NCBI GenBank assembly: GCA_030704615.1
Contig: CM060732.1
Span: 49,333,053-49,397,052 of the forward strand
Direction: 5' to 3'
Origin: Takakia lepidozioides
Taxonomy: Eukaryota; Streptophyta; Takakiopsida; Takakiales; Takakiaceae
DNA: 64,000 bases
Below, piece after piece: positions 20,970-32,264 of the stretch; within the stretch, counting starts at the first letter, position 1, and each line of letters starts with the position of its first letter. Both the position numbers and the translations under genes were made by a program. The notes beneath the pieces were generated by a model, which was not told the DNA's origin, did no database searches, and saw only the letters and a program-made list of their open reading frames with translations.

Positions 20970-21042
20970 CCGGAAGGCAGTAGGTAGCCCTTGCAATCAA
21001 GAGACACCATAATTTACGCTTCCTTCGGGAGGCGTCATATAT
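20970..21042 (+). repeat. 3' part of a SINE-like unit (second copy of 21246-21318)
   Basis: Shares GGCAGTA..GTAGCCCTTG, GACACC.TAA.TTACGCT.CCTT and GGGAGGC.TCATA with 21246-21318. It lacks the tRNA-like head and is therefore a 5'-truncated copy. Confidence 0.55.
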
Positions 21043-21147
21043 TATTATTGTGCTATTATCATTGGACCAAAAAAGACAAACTTGAGAACCGGGTGGTTGT
21101 GAAAAATGTAATACCAGAACAACTGGATAAAGCTTTTCGACAACCAG

Positions 21148-21320
21148 CATGTAGCCCAGTGGTCATGGACACATACCATGCTGGATGTGGCCGTGGGTTC
21201 AAACCACAGCCTGGTGCGTCATGAAGGTGTCCGTCCACCTTTCAGCTGGGAGGCAGTAGCCCTTGTGGTGAAGTGACACCCTAAGTTACGCTCCCTTGGG
21301 GAGGCATCATACTTTTTTTC
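21148..21320 (+). repeat. tRNA-derived SINE-like unit with head and body
   Basis: Box A (GTAGCCCAGTGGTCATGG, 21151-21168) and box B (GTGGGTTCAAACC, about 21193-21205) are followed by a body of about 110 bp that ends in a T-rich run (near 21313). The body recurs at 20970-21042, which shows this is a repeated unit rather than a chance tRNA-like match. Confidence 0.6.
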
Positions 21321-21336
21321 TTAAGCTTATAACACA

Positions 21337-21412
21337 CACTCACAAGATTTGAACCCAGAACCAACTGGAGAACTCAATACTCTATCCAACTGAGATACTG
21401 ACAAGTGGTAAG
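21337..21412 (-). repeat. tRNA-derived SINE head
   Basis: The minus strand shows box A (GTATCTCAGTTGGATAGAG) and box B (GGTTCTGGGTTCAAATCTT) at tRNA spacing. It overlaps the start of the ~180-bp tandem duplication described at 21360-21705. Confidence 0.55.
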
Positions 21413-21705
21413 AAGAACCCCAAAAAATAACAAAAAAACATTTATAAAAAAAGTAAAAAAACCACATACTTTCCCCTTCCAACCACAGGTTAAAACAATA
21501 GTAATAATCATAAAGTAAAAAATAAAAAATAAAAACCACCTGGAGAACTCAATACTCCTGGCATCCTAATGAGCTACCGAACAGCAAAAAAACATTTATT
21601 AAAAAAAAGAAAAAACCACATACTTTCCCCTTCCAACCACAGGTTAAACCATAGTAATAGTAATAAAGTGAACAATAAAATAAAAATAAAAATAAAAATA
21701 ATTAA
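21360..21705. repeat. Tandem duplication of about 180 bp
   Basis: 21360-21535 and 21538-21705 are direct copies: both start CTGGAGAACTCAATACTC and share an A-rich run, then CCACATACTTTCCCCTTCC and CAACCACAGGTTAAA. They differ by small indels, including the part between the first words and the A-rich tract. Confidence 0.7.
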
Positions 21706-23092
21706 AAACAAATAAGTATTCACCAGAGAAACCTTTGTATATCGCAGAGGGAGGAGGGAGGGCGAGACTGAGAGCGAAAAAGACTGAGGGGGTAGTGCTG
21801 TGCGATTTGTGGTGAAGGGTGGTTGACTGCTCGGAAGGTCTTGGAAACGTAGCACACTGCCAGCCTTGGTAAGTCAACCGTGCGGTTTTTGACTAGAGTG
21901 GGGGAGCAGCCAACGAACGGGAGAGGAAAAGAGCAGGTATGCGTGCATTGGAGTCGGAGATTCAGATTCAGTCAAGGAGACTAGAGATTAATCTATCTAG
22001 AAGAGGCGAGATTGATGGGTTAAAGTGATGTTTGTGCAGTAGCCGACAATATAATCAGCTTCCCGTAAAATTGGTGAAGCACTTGAAGGTAGGTGGATCT
22101 GTTGAGGTTTTTGGCCATATGCAGCTTGGCCGTGGACGTTTCCTGGTTGGTTTTCAGTGTCTTGGTTCCTCTTTTGCGTGCTCGTACGGGAAGTAGACGT
22201 AGACAGTCTTAGCGTTTCATGGACAGTCGACTCTGTCTGTGGGAGAGAGAGGGATGTGAGAGGGAAGGGAGTGACATTCGGAAACCGTTCAGTTGGGTCT
22301 TGCTACACATCCGGATGCTGGAATCTGAAGTTTTCGTGTGTCTAGCCAGAGTTTGGAGCAGTGCGTGCAAGCTTGCGGTTCATGTTTAGGACGACCATTG
22401 TGGCTCGAAGTGGCTGGTTCAGAAAAGTACTCTTGGTAAGAATGCACAGTGAACTTCTGTAACTGTACGAACACCTCTTTTCGCGTTGTTGTCTCTTCAT
22501 CCGACTCTATCGGTCAATCGATCGATCGTTCTGGGAATCGACAGAATATCATTGACTAACAATTCCTTTTTTGCTACAGAACGCTTTCACTCAGCATCTA
22601 ATTCACCATTTTGATCTTTGGTCAGATGGTGATTTCTAATACGGCAAGTCAGATCTGAGAGAATCAAAACACTTTCTTCCGATTTTATTTGTAAAAACAA
22701 GGGCGTGAAATTGCGACAGGCAGGCAAGATAACCTCTTGACCATGATGTGCTTAGAACTATTTCTATGTACTGTGAAATGTTTCTGCTCGACCTTTGGTG
22801 TTTATGATGTTCATTGGGATTTGCCTCTTCCCACCATAAGCCTGTACTAGTGGGAGGCCTTACTTAACAGGTCTACTCGTCCAGCCAGTTGGGGCTTGGG
22901 CTTGATGCAGAAATCTCCTCTCTCTTGTTGAGTTGACCACATACCATGTTCTCATCTACCAAGTAGGCCATTTCCAATCTGTCTGGTTTCAAGCCCTTAA
23001 TGCAATTGAGAGGCGAAGTGTCACATCTGCTTGCACCAAAAAGCTTGAGGTTCTATTTCTTGTGTTGTCCAGATTTGTTGCTCAGGTTCCAG
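21706..23092 (+). promoter_or_regulatory. Upstream region of the LPA1-like gene
   Basis: No coding domain is found here. It presumably holds the promoter and 5' untranslated region. No TATA box or untranslated exon can be placed with confidence. Confidence 0.3.
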
Positions 23093-26000
23093 ATGGCGGA
23101 GCGGCCAAAGTTGCTATACATTTTAGTGGAAGATGAAGAGGAGTCGGGCATACAGGGTGGACGAAAGGTGCTGGGTGCCCGCTACACACGTCCTGTGCTC
23201 CAAAGCACGCTTCAGCTCATGGGCTGCAAAATACGTCATGCATTCAAGGTGGGTAATGTATGTGTGTCACATGTACTATGCCATAGACAGGTTGCCCAGA
23301 GCATGGAACAAAAATGCACCTTTTGGTGGTGACGATTTGTTTCATCCTCTCATTAATTTGGTTAGTCTTAGCACGGGTGACACTTCATGGCAAAAGAGGC
23401 AAGGCTTTTAGGCTGGTAAGATCCTGGTCTCTTTGTGGGTTTGTCACAAGGCAAATTCTAGTTGTAGGCCAGCTGGTGGGGCATGGTTGTGGAGGTTACA
23501 TGGTCCTGCTCCATTTGGCAGTACATTAATCAGAGATATGAGCGTGGACATAAGGAAAGGAGTATCACTTGATTGGTACAGGTCTGTCATCAGTAGGTTT
23601 TATAACCTGGCATTGTCAGACACTTTGGCATAGGAAGGGCAAGGCTATGTAAACATTTCACATTGAAAGGCTGACATTGTTGCCAAGGCAGCAGATTTGA
23701 CTTATCTTGGGTTTTTCGCAACTTTCCAGATAAGTGATCGAGTGTTTGAGATGATGAGGAGTGAGATGCCCTTGAAGAAGCCCAGAAGTCGTCACTTGGT
23801 CAACCGATGGATTGGTTCAGCTTCTCCTCCAGAGCAACCCAAGAAAGAAAAAGTTACACCAACAGAAAGCAAACCTCGAGACAATGACAAAATTAAAGTC
23901 AGTCCGAAACGGCGCATGAAGCGGCCAACAGTGACTGTGAGCCGAAAAAAGTTTCTGGATGTGGTGTGTGACGGATTGGCACAGTACCATTATCTGGGTC
24001 CCAAGCAACGGTCAGACCTGATGGTTGCCTGCCGGTATGCACATTAGATTGAACCTGAAGATCTGTTTCATATGATCAGGGAAAAGCTGATAATAGATTG
24101 TGACTTTTCAGGTGTGTTGTAAATGCTCTAAGAAAATGTGTCGATCTCCAGCCAATATTGTTTTGTTTTGTGAGAAGATGGGTTCCTCTCAGGTGCGTCT
24201 GTGTGATCTGCTGCTACGATCCCAGGGTGCCTAAATAAGTTATGGAGGCCCAGAAGCAAAGCATCAGAGCTAGATCCAAGGTTGCTCTGGTGGTCTTTAC
24301 AGCAAATTTGCTCACTAGGTGGACATGTCAATTCTTTGGACTTATTGCTAAGCACACTTCTTGAAACATTGTGCACTGAACATTATAGTTTTTACCTCAG
24401 AAGCACAGACTTGGTTCACTGTGTGAATCAAATCACCTTCTGGCTCAAGAGAAGAGGGGCGGATGGTGTCACAGAGTTCGGGAGAGGAAGACATCGGTAA
24501 CAGTTCTGCTATGTGGGACAAGTGGTTGTGGGAAGTCAACACTGTCTTCTTTGCTGGTATGCACCTCCTGCTGGCTTTTATACCCACTTCTGCAGTAACT
24601 AGATAACCCCCTCTGTCCTCTGCTATGCTGATTGCAAAGAGTTATCTATTCCTTGGCAAGGTCTTCAGAAAAGCTGTGGGGTATGCAGGCAAGCAGGCTT
24701 GGGGTCACGACAGTGGTATCTACTGACTCTGTCCGACATATGATGAGGGGTTTTGTCACTGAGAAGGAGAACCCTCTACTCTGGGCTTCCACCTATCATG
24801 CTGGTGAGTTTCTAGATCCTGTGGCTGTGACTGAGGCCCTTGCTAAGAAGAAAGAGGCCAAGCAGGCTAGCCTCCCTCTCCGCACTTCATCGAGCGGGTC
24901 ACAGGGTTCACTAGCGCCTACAACTTCTGCAGATAGGAAGAGTCTTGCCCAAATGGTTTCAGAGCTCACCCTCAACAATGGAAACAGTGACCATAGCATT
25001 AACAAGGAGAAACACGCGGCCGTCGAGGAGATCCCTAAGTCTGAGGGAAGTGGCAAACTTGAATCGGCCGATTCCTTGGTGGGCGCCAAGGTCATGGCAG
25101 TTCAGGGCTTCAAGGCCCAAAGTGAGATGGTGATGGACAGTCTTGACCGCTTGATTACAGCTTGGGAGGCTAGAAAGGAGTCAGTTGTGGTGGAGGGCGT
25201 GCATCTCAGTCTCAACTTTGTGGTATGTGGTAAATGCGACTGACAATTCAGGCACCCACAATTGCACTCCTGCTTTCTTTGCTCTACCGTGAATAGCTAT
25301 ACATGGAATCTCCACTATTTTTTTTGCAAAGGATTCAAGTGGAATCATCAAGCTCTCTCTGCAGAGTCAGAGATGGTTCCATCTATTTGGAAGGTGCTGT
25401 AAATGATTTCACGTTTCTTTCAAATTCAATCTTTTCCTTTCCTTTCCTTTCTAACTGGAGGCTACAAGTAAGGTTAGGGTTATGAATCACGATAGTTATA
25501 TGTCCTTCTAATAATTGGGGTTGATTTTTCATGTTGTTAAACCTCAAAATTTTGGCCATTGCAGATGGGGCTGATGAAGAAACACCCATCGATCATTCCA
25601 TTCATGGTGTACATATCAAATGAAGGAAAACACATGGAACGATTTGCAGTGCGTGCTAAATATATGACTCTGGACCCAGCTAGAAATAAGTATGTGAAGT
25701 ACATTCGTAATATCAGGACCATTCAGGACTATCTGTGTAAACGAGCCGATAAACATCTTGTGCCTAAGGTCAACAATACCAATGTGGATAAGAGTGTGGC
25801 AGCCATTCATGCCACTGTGTTCAGCTGTCTCCGCCGACGGGAAGAAGGTGAACCTCTCCTTGACCAGGCCACTAATACAGTAAAGGTTGTCCAACAAGAG
25901 TACACGAAACAGAGTACTGCATCATCGGTTGGATCCAAGGGTATGTTTCAGTTGATACAGCGCAGAAGCTCGTCTCGTAATCTGATGGCTGTGATGAACA

Positions 26001-27791
26001 ATGATGGAACAGTAGTCAAAGCATGGCCACTTTTGTCTGTGCAAGTTGACAGAAGAAGACTAGTGGACAGTATTACAGATAGAGGGGCGGGCACCCCCCT
26101 GTATGGGCCTTTGTCTGTTACATCAGCAAAACATGTGAATTTGCCATTTGGAAACCTTGGATTGAGTGCTTGGCCAAGTGATAAGGGGGGCACTAGTGAG
26201 AACAGTAGCAGTGTGGGCCAAAGCTCTGGGGAAGGGAGCACTGGTGAGCTCCTTCGCCATGCGTCATCATCAGCTTCCTCTCTCATGCCTGAGAAAGAGG
26301 TTAGTGGCCATCTCCTTGCTCCCTTACTCCCGCGCCTGCTTCCCTACCCTTTCCTTCTCTGTCCACAAGAGATGCATTAGGTGGTGTATATCCTTCAATC
26401 TAGCCATATGTTTTTGACACAATAGGCAACTGGGTGTTGTTTTCATTATCCTCTGCTGATGCACGCATTGCAACATCCAGTTTTCTGACCAGCTTGTGGA
26501 GAGGGGGGCTTCCAACAACTTCCAGTGATTGTATGTTAATGAAAGAGATGAGAGAAGCTGTATGTATCTACCCTGGGCCTATAGCCCTTATTAAAAACAA
26601 AATTCCAGTCTTGGGCATGGAAGTTCACCACATTTGGCCTCTGACTCGTTTCCCATGTTTATCATCTTGCTTTTGTTGCTTGCTTTCACAAAGTTTCAAC
26701 CATAGCTTTTGTTTCAAACCTGCAGCTTACAGAGGAAGTAGAGGTATCAGATAGTGAGGAGGAGGAGGATGGTGATGCTGAGGAGGAAGATGCAGAGACG
26801 AATGGAGATGCTAGCAACTCCGAGCTGGAGCCTGTCGAGGAAGATGATGTACGATTTCTATTCTGTTTTCTATCTGTGTCTCTCTTCACTCCATGAACCC
26901 CTCACAAAGGTAGTGTTATGTTCCCTTTTGTTCCGCCCAAAATAGGGGCAGTGTCTTTAGCCACAAGGCTATGACAAACAACGTCTAGTGAGTACATTCT
27001 CTCCTCTCCCACTCACTTTTCCCCAGGATCTTTTCTTTCAGTCGTTGGACACCTGTGGGATGTGAGGGCTTTGCTGCCACATCATTGTTGCCATTAGATT
27101 CACCAGCCCCTGTATGCAAAGAAGTCGCAGCAGACCAAATGTTACCATAGAGATCAAGATCCAAGTGATACTCAAGTAGTTGATACTTCCTGTGGGCCTT
27201 GCATGGGACCTCAGAAATTCTGAAGCTGCCTCACTGATGCTTTCTAATAGAGGCCAGGTGTGGTTTGATCAATCAACCCATTGTTATCACTTCAGAACCT
27301 AAACCCCTGGATTATTGAATGTAAGATTACTATGTGCATTTGTATGTTACTGGAACATCATCATCATGGAACGGATCCAACCTGTGAGTTCAGCCACAGG
27401 TGTCTTGGCATCTCATATTAATGAGCAAAGTCCTTTGTGACTATTTCAGACAAATGTAATCACGTTCTGATCGATGACTGGCATGTTGGTTTGCTAACAG
27501 CTGGAGGGTTCGGTCAATGACGAGAGCATACGATCAGATGATGACTTCGAGGAAACTGACATAGTGGAGGGGGATGATGGCTATTGGTACGATGACGACA
27601 CAACTCCCTCCCCGATACTGCTGTCAACAGCCACCAATGGTTCAGTGGATAGAGGCAAGAGTAAGGCTGGCATGTCACGGTTACGGTCCTTCGACCGGGC
27701 GGCTGCAGGCCAGGGCCCACCTCAGTTACGAAAGTCAGCTTCCCACAAGATATCCAGGATGTCTTCACGAAAGCAAACCAAACCTAGTTAG
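23093..27791 (+). CDS. LPA1-like: 2-phosphoglycerate-kinase-like P-loop protein (LPA1 family), seven exons
   Basis: Exons by reading frame and GT/AG borders: 23093-23248, 23730-24034, 24475-24556, 24689-25222, 25565-26299, 26726-26848 and 27501-27791, giving 741 residues. The N-terminus ([16 protein letters not shown]) and the exon 2 region ([14 protein letters not shown]) match plant LPA1 proteins. The Walker A motif [10 protein letters not shown] is in exon 3. [14 protein letters not shown] and [13 protein letters not shown] are in exon 4, and the conserved core ([32 protein letters not shown]) in exon 5. The tail is acidic, then basic. Rice LPA1 mutants have low seed phytate, and the family resembles archaeal 2-phosphoglycerate kinase; the true substrate in plants is less certain. 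Usual length is about 730 residues, so it looks complete and intact. Confidence 0.93.
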
Positions 27792-28254
27792 TCGGATTGC
27801 AATCTGCTGTTAGTACTCAGCACTGGCGCTAGTCCTTTGGACTCGATGGCGTAGATCTGTGTTTATGTACGATTAGGATACTCCAAGTTCCTAGCTTTGA
27901 GACTGTCTGTAGTTGTTCTGCTAAGGGTCTTCATACTCTGACTGCATTCAAAGACATGGATCATAAGTGAGGGCTGAATAGTGTCCAAAGAGAAAAGGGA
28001 TCTTTGAGAGCGAGGGATGGCTCAGTGTCATGGAATGTGGAGATCCCTTCACTGCATGCCCAAAAATTGTGAAGGGACAAAGCTATGTAGTTCATAATCT
28101 TGCAGACCACCTCTTGGATGACTTGGTAAAACTCTGAAATTCTTCTCATGGGAATGGCATCAAGTTTTGGGTCAAGAGTAGCCCGCCTTCAATTTTGATG
28201 ATCCTGCTCTTCATAACAAAGCTTTTGACTTTCTTTGCTCAATGTGGATTCATT
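27792..28254. other. 3' flank of the LPA1-like gene
   Basis: Presumed 3' untranslated region and spacer. No gene or repeat is recognised. Confidence 0.35.
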
Positions 28255-28465
28255 TCCTGGATTGAAGATTGAAGGTCTGTTGGCACTTCCAAGTAGAAGC
28301 AAACAGAGCCACTCAGCAAGCATTGCTTCTGTGCTATTTTGCAGGCTCTCAATGGCCTGCGCTTGGGTTGGGAAGTTGCTTTCAAAAACTTTCACCTAAA
28401 GAGGTCCTTCAGTCTCGAACACCAACATGTGAAGTGGGGCACCAGCTAATACATTTAAGAACCAG
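28255..28465 (+). repeat. Dispersed repeat, also at 62640-62800 on the other strand
   Basis: It shares long near-identical words with the reverse complement of 62640-62800: ATTGAAGGTCTGTTGGC, CTTCCAAGTAGAAGCAAACA, GCCACTCAGCAAGCATTGCT and GGGAAGTTGCTTTCAAAA. It has no coding sense and is not tRNA-like. The full length and ends of the family are unknown. Confidence 0.7.
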
Positions 28466-28609
28466 GATTGGACAGGTCATCCACACTCCCAAGTCCTATG
28501 CCTAGAAATAACCAAAGACTCAGATCTATCATCTACTCCACTTTCAAAGCAAGGTAGAGATCATGCTTGCCAGATCACCAACTACAAACCAATTATCACA
28601 AAGTTTTCA

Positions 28610-29045
28610 TACCAGTCTGGTCTATATAATGGTGGATGTATATTTGTCCAAATACTGGTATGAGTATGAGTATCATGACCACAATACCCCTTGGTATGAG
28701 ATCAACTCTGGTATCATCCTTTATGTGTATTGTATTTATTTCACTTGATATTTGCTATTTGATAAACTTGTAATTCAAGGTGGATTTAGAAGTAAATATA
28801 CATAAATACAAATGTATAGGCAAATATACACATAAATTAATATGGTACACATACCAAATGAGGTAGACTGCGGGGGAGTACTGGTATTGTGGCTGGTATG
28901 AAAAAACTGATACCAGCCTGGTCTGGTATATGACCAAGTACTCTCCCAAACGATACCTAATTAGTCTGGTATCTAATACCAGTGCATATACCAGTACTTT
29001 AGACCAGTCCTTCACCTATATACCAGTCCAACACTGGTATGCACC
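28610..29045. repeat. Cluster of short palindromes built on ATACCAG / CTGGTAT
   Basis: More than ten copies of TGGTAT or its complement occur in both orientations, including a perfect 8-bp stem around 29022-29042 (ATACCAGT-CCAAC-ACTGGTAT). The same word reappears at about 32124-32143, on the far side of the P450 gene. Confidence 0.6.
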
Positions 29046-29600
29046 AAGACATAGGAACAAATCCAAATAATGCGTCCACAAATGCTTTCTACTCTTACTT
29101 GTTTTATAGGGAAAGGGCAATACGGCTCTTTTACTTAGGCCGCCACCTTCTCTCTTCTCTCTCTCTCTAGTTGTTGACGCTGTCATAGTCACACTGTCGT
29201 CTTTGGCAACGATATCCTGTACTCATAGCTGCCCGAATTTCTCTTACCAATGCCCCGCATTTTTGAACTTCTTCTATCTGCACTGTTTACTTGCACTTGC
29301 ATCAGATGCTACTCTGTGATTATCTTTGATGCAGCTTTGCCGGAGCCATAAAGACTGTCCTGGCATTACGCTCTAGGTAGGTGAGCAGAACACTCCTAGA
29401 ATGTTCAATATCAGGGGATCTCGGCTCGGCATCATATCCATACAGAGAGATGGCAATCAGAGGTTGTGTGAGGGAGAGAGAGAGAGAGAGGGCGAGAGAC
29501 TCTTGAAGGCAAAATTTTGACGTCCAAGGGAGAGAGGTTGAACGTGCTCCTCACAAGGGCACTTGCAGTTTTGGCACTCAGCAGCCACAGCGGAGCAGTT

Positions 29601-31301
29601 ATGGAAAGCACGGAGGAGTCGGTGTTGCTGCCTGCACAATCTACGTTGATTGCTGTAGCAACTTCAATCGTTCTAATTGCCGCAGTAGTTTATGCCTGGT
29701 GGAATCATCCGGACTATGGTAAAAACAAGGGCCCCAAGATCTATCCCTTGGTTGGCTGCCTGCCTCTTGTCATGAGGAACAGACACAGATTGTATGACTG
29801 GGCAACTGAAGAGCTGCAGAAAGTTCCATCACATACAATGAGGGTCGTGATGCCTGCAGGAAATGTTTTGATAGGAACAGCAAATCCGGCTAACGTAGAG
29901 CACATTCTAAGAAGCCGATTTGAGCAGTATCCTAAAGGGCAACTACTCCAGGACAACTTTTTTGACCTCTTAGGACGAGGAATTTTCAATGCTGATGGAG
30001 ACCTTTGGAAATTTCAGAGAAAAGTAGCTAGTCATGAGTTCACCACGCGATCGCTCCGAGAGTTGGTCGTGCAGTCGGTGAATGGAGAGCTCCAAAGTCG
30101 CCTTGTACCCATCCTTGCAAAGATCAGCGATGAAGGCAGTACCATAGATTTACAAGACCTTCTCTTGCGGTTCGCATTCGACAACATCTGCCAGATTTCA
30201 TTTGGAGTGGACCCTGCCTGTCTGGATTCCTCGCTCCCAATAGTGCCATTTGCTCAAGCTTTTGACGACGCAACTGAGTATAGCACCCAACGCTTTACTG
30301 GGTTTGGACTTCTCACTTGGAAATTGAAAAAGGCTTTTGACATTGGGTCCGAGAGAAAGCTGCGGAAGGCGATAGCTGTGGTCAATGAATATGCCAAAGT
30401 TTTAGTCGGAACAAGGAGAAAGCAGCTTCAAGAGGCTACAGGGGGCCAATCTAGTGGTGAGCATCTCGACATGTTATCAAGATTCATGCGATTTGCTGAT
30501 AGTGCAAGTGGAGATATTCCAGGAAGGACTGAACTCGAGCAGAAGGTCATTCAGGATCTGAGACACAAAGGAAACGATGACGGGGCTTTCAACAGTAAGG
30601 AGGAAATGTCGGATGAGTTCTTGAGAGACGTTGTTATCAGTTTTGTTTTGGCAGGTAGAGACACTACTTCGTCAGCCCTCGCATGGTTCTTTTGGTTGCT
30701 GACTTCCAATCCGCGTGTGGAAGCTGCAATCTATGGCGAAATCGAAGGGCATCTGCGGGCTAGAGACTCAAAAGAAGAGGAGGATTCAAGCAGCTTGTAC
30801 ACTCAAAATGCATCCTTCACATTTGAGGAGCTGAAAGACCTGCATTATCTGCATGCGGCTCTATCCGAATCTCTTAGGCTGTACCCACCTGTCCCAGTTG
30901 ATTCGAAGGCGGCACTGCAAGATGATGTTTTGCCCGATGGGACTTTTGTGGCCAAGAATCAGAGAGTGTCTTATAATGTGTTTGCCATGGGCAGAATGGA
31001 GAACCTCTGGGGGCCCGATTGTCTGAAGTTCAAGCCCGAGAGATGGTTGAACGATGGCGTCTTCACTCCTGAAAGTCCATACAAGTATCCTGTGTTCCAG
31101 GCAGGGCCCCGCATTTGCCTCGGGAAAGACATGGCCATGATTCAGATGAAGCTCATAGTGGCTGCACTCATCCATAACTTCACCTTCAGCCTTGCTAGCA
31201 GTGACAGTCCACAGTATAACCTGTCGGTTACAATGCGGATCAAGCATGGATTGCATGTAATTCCACACCACAGAATTCCTTTGCAAATTCTAAAATCTTA
31301 A
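29601..31301 (+). CDS. Cytochrome P450, CYP94-like (fatty-acid omega-hydroxylase type)
   Basis: Single exon, 566 residues from Met at 29601. An upstream in-frame ATG (29517) adds 28 residues, but the duplicated copy diverges before 29601, so the later start is preferred. It has an N-terminal membrane anchor (residues ~14-35), then a GPKIYPLVGCLP hinge typical of the CYP86 clan. DLLGRGIFNADGDLWKFQRK is the C-helix region; the I-helix has AGRDTTSSALAWF, the K-helix ESLRLYPPVPV, then FKPERWL, and the heme loop is FQAGPRICLGKDMA with the Cys thiolate. CYP94 enzymes sit in the endoplasmic reticulum and oxidise the ends of fatty acids or jasmonoyl-isoleucine; the substrate here is not known. Lack of introns is usual for this clan. 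A broken duplicate lies at 49695-50950. Confidence 0.92.
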   Translation: MESTEESVLLPAQSTLIAVATSIVLIAAVVYAWWNHPDYGKNKGPKIYPLVGCLPLVMRNRHRLYDWATEELQKVPSHTMRVVMPAGNVLIGTANPANVEHILRSRFEQYPKGQLLQDNFFDLLGRGIFNADGDLWKFQRKVASHEFTTRSLRELVVQSVNGELQSRLVPILAKISDEGSTIDLQDLLLRFAFDNICQISFGVDPACLDSSLPIVPFAQAFDDATEYSTQRFTGFGLLTWKLKKAFDIGSERKLRKAIAVVNEYAKVLVGTRRKQLQEATGGQSSGEHLDMLSRFMRFADSASGDIPGRTELEQKVIQDLRHKGNDDGAFNSKEEMSDEFLRDVVISFVLAGRDTTSSALAWFFWLLTSNPRVEAAIYGEIEGHLRARDSKEEEDSSSLYTQNASFTFEELKDLHYLHAALSESLRLYPPVPVDSKAALQDDVLPDGTFVAKNQRVSYNVFAMGRMENLWGPDCLKFKPERWLNDGVFTPESPYKYPVFQAGPRICLGKDMAMIQMKLIVAALIHNFTFSLASSDSPQYNLSVTMRIKHGLHVIPHHRIPLQILKS

Positions 31302-31430
31302 AAGATCCTTCAGAGTTGTGTCACATACCTCTTCAGTTTGTTCCACTTCCACTGCAATTGTGTGGTTTGTATGTTTTGGAGCTTTGTTTCTGCCTTCGTC
31401 CTTCTCTTTGTCATCCCTTTTGTGTATATC

Positions 31431-32073
31431 TTAACCCTTAAATGCCCACCACGCCCGTTTTGGGCTTTGGGTGTAGAAAATTCTGAATAACTTCTTACAT
31501 TCTCAATGGAATTGTCTGAAAAAAAAATACAGTGTTCTTGGGCACCTGGCACACCAAGATTCATTGCCCCATTGCCTCCCCATTGCCTCGGATCTGCCAA
31601 GTTGCAAAGAGGTCTCATCACGCAAGTAGGGGGGTTCACGATTTGATAAAGGTAATTCTCGTTGTTTCATTCTTCACACGAGAGAAACATGGGATTTTCC
31701 CAGGTTTGACCAAGTGGCAACATCACATGCATTGGCCAAATGCAATTGGATACTTTTTGGCTTGTTGGATGAGGGATCTCAAGGGGATGAAACCCTGCTA
31801 ATTCCCATTTGATCCCGTCACTCAAATCTTACCAAAAATGGATATGTTTCTCAAAAGGGCCCCCATAATGGGGCCCACATTCAACAGTGGTATTTTGTGG
31901 ATCTGGGGCTGATTGGCCTCAAATTTGGCAGGTGGATGCAGTAGGAAGGTACGCACCTAATGTGCGGTCAAGTTCTTTAAGAAGTTAATTTTCTGAAAGT
32001 TACACCAATAATTCACTTAAGGGGTCATGTTTTTAAGACAAAAGTCAAACTATGGCACTGGGCGTTTAAGGGT
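31431..32073. mobile_element. MITE-like insertion with inverted terminal repeats, downstream of the P450
   Basis: The left end (ACCCTTAAATGCCCA, 31434-31448) and the right end, read on the minus strand (ACCCTTAAACGCCCA, from 32073), match at 14 of 15 bases. AACTTCTTA and GGTGTA words also recur inverted further in. No transposase is present. The P450 pseudogene copy has matching sequence before and after this block (ATTATTACCC, then CTTGTA..CTAGGAC) but lacks the ~640 bp, so the block is an insertion. TTAA sits at the left edge, as in piggyBac targets, but is not repeated at the right. Confidence 0.65.
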
Positions 32074-32264
32074 CTTGTACTAGGACCAGTATGGTATGTA
32101 AAAAACTTGATGTAAAAAACTTGATACCAGTCCAACACTGGTGTATACTTGATGGAGCTCTTTGGGGTTGAGTTTCTTTTCCCACTTAGGGGCCTCCGTC
32201 CATAAGCAAATTGTGTTTTCTTTTTTGTTTTGAAATTTTGGGAAATGAAATGAAATGGTGCTTT

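Noticed and set aside
23133-23529. Short frames within the first intron of the LPA1-like gene
   Set aside because: They overlap exon 1 or lie in the intron and have no homology; the splice borders and conserved protein explain the region.
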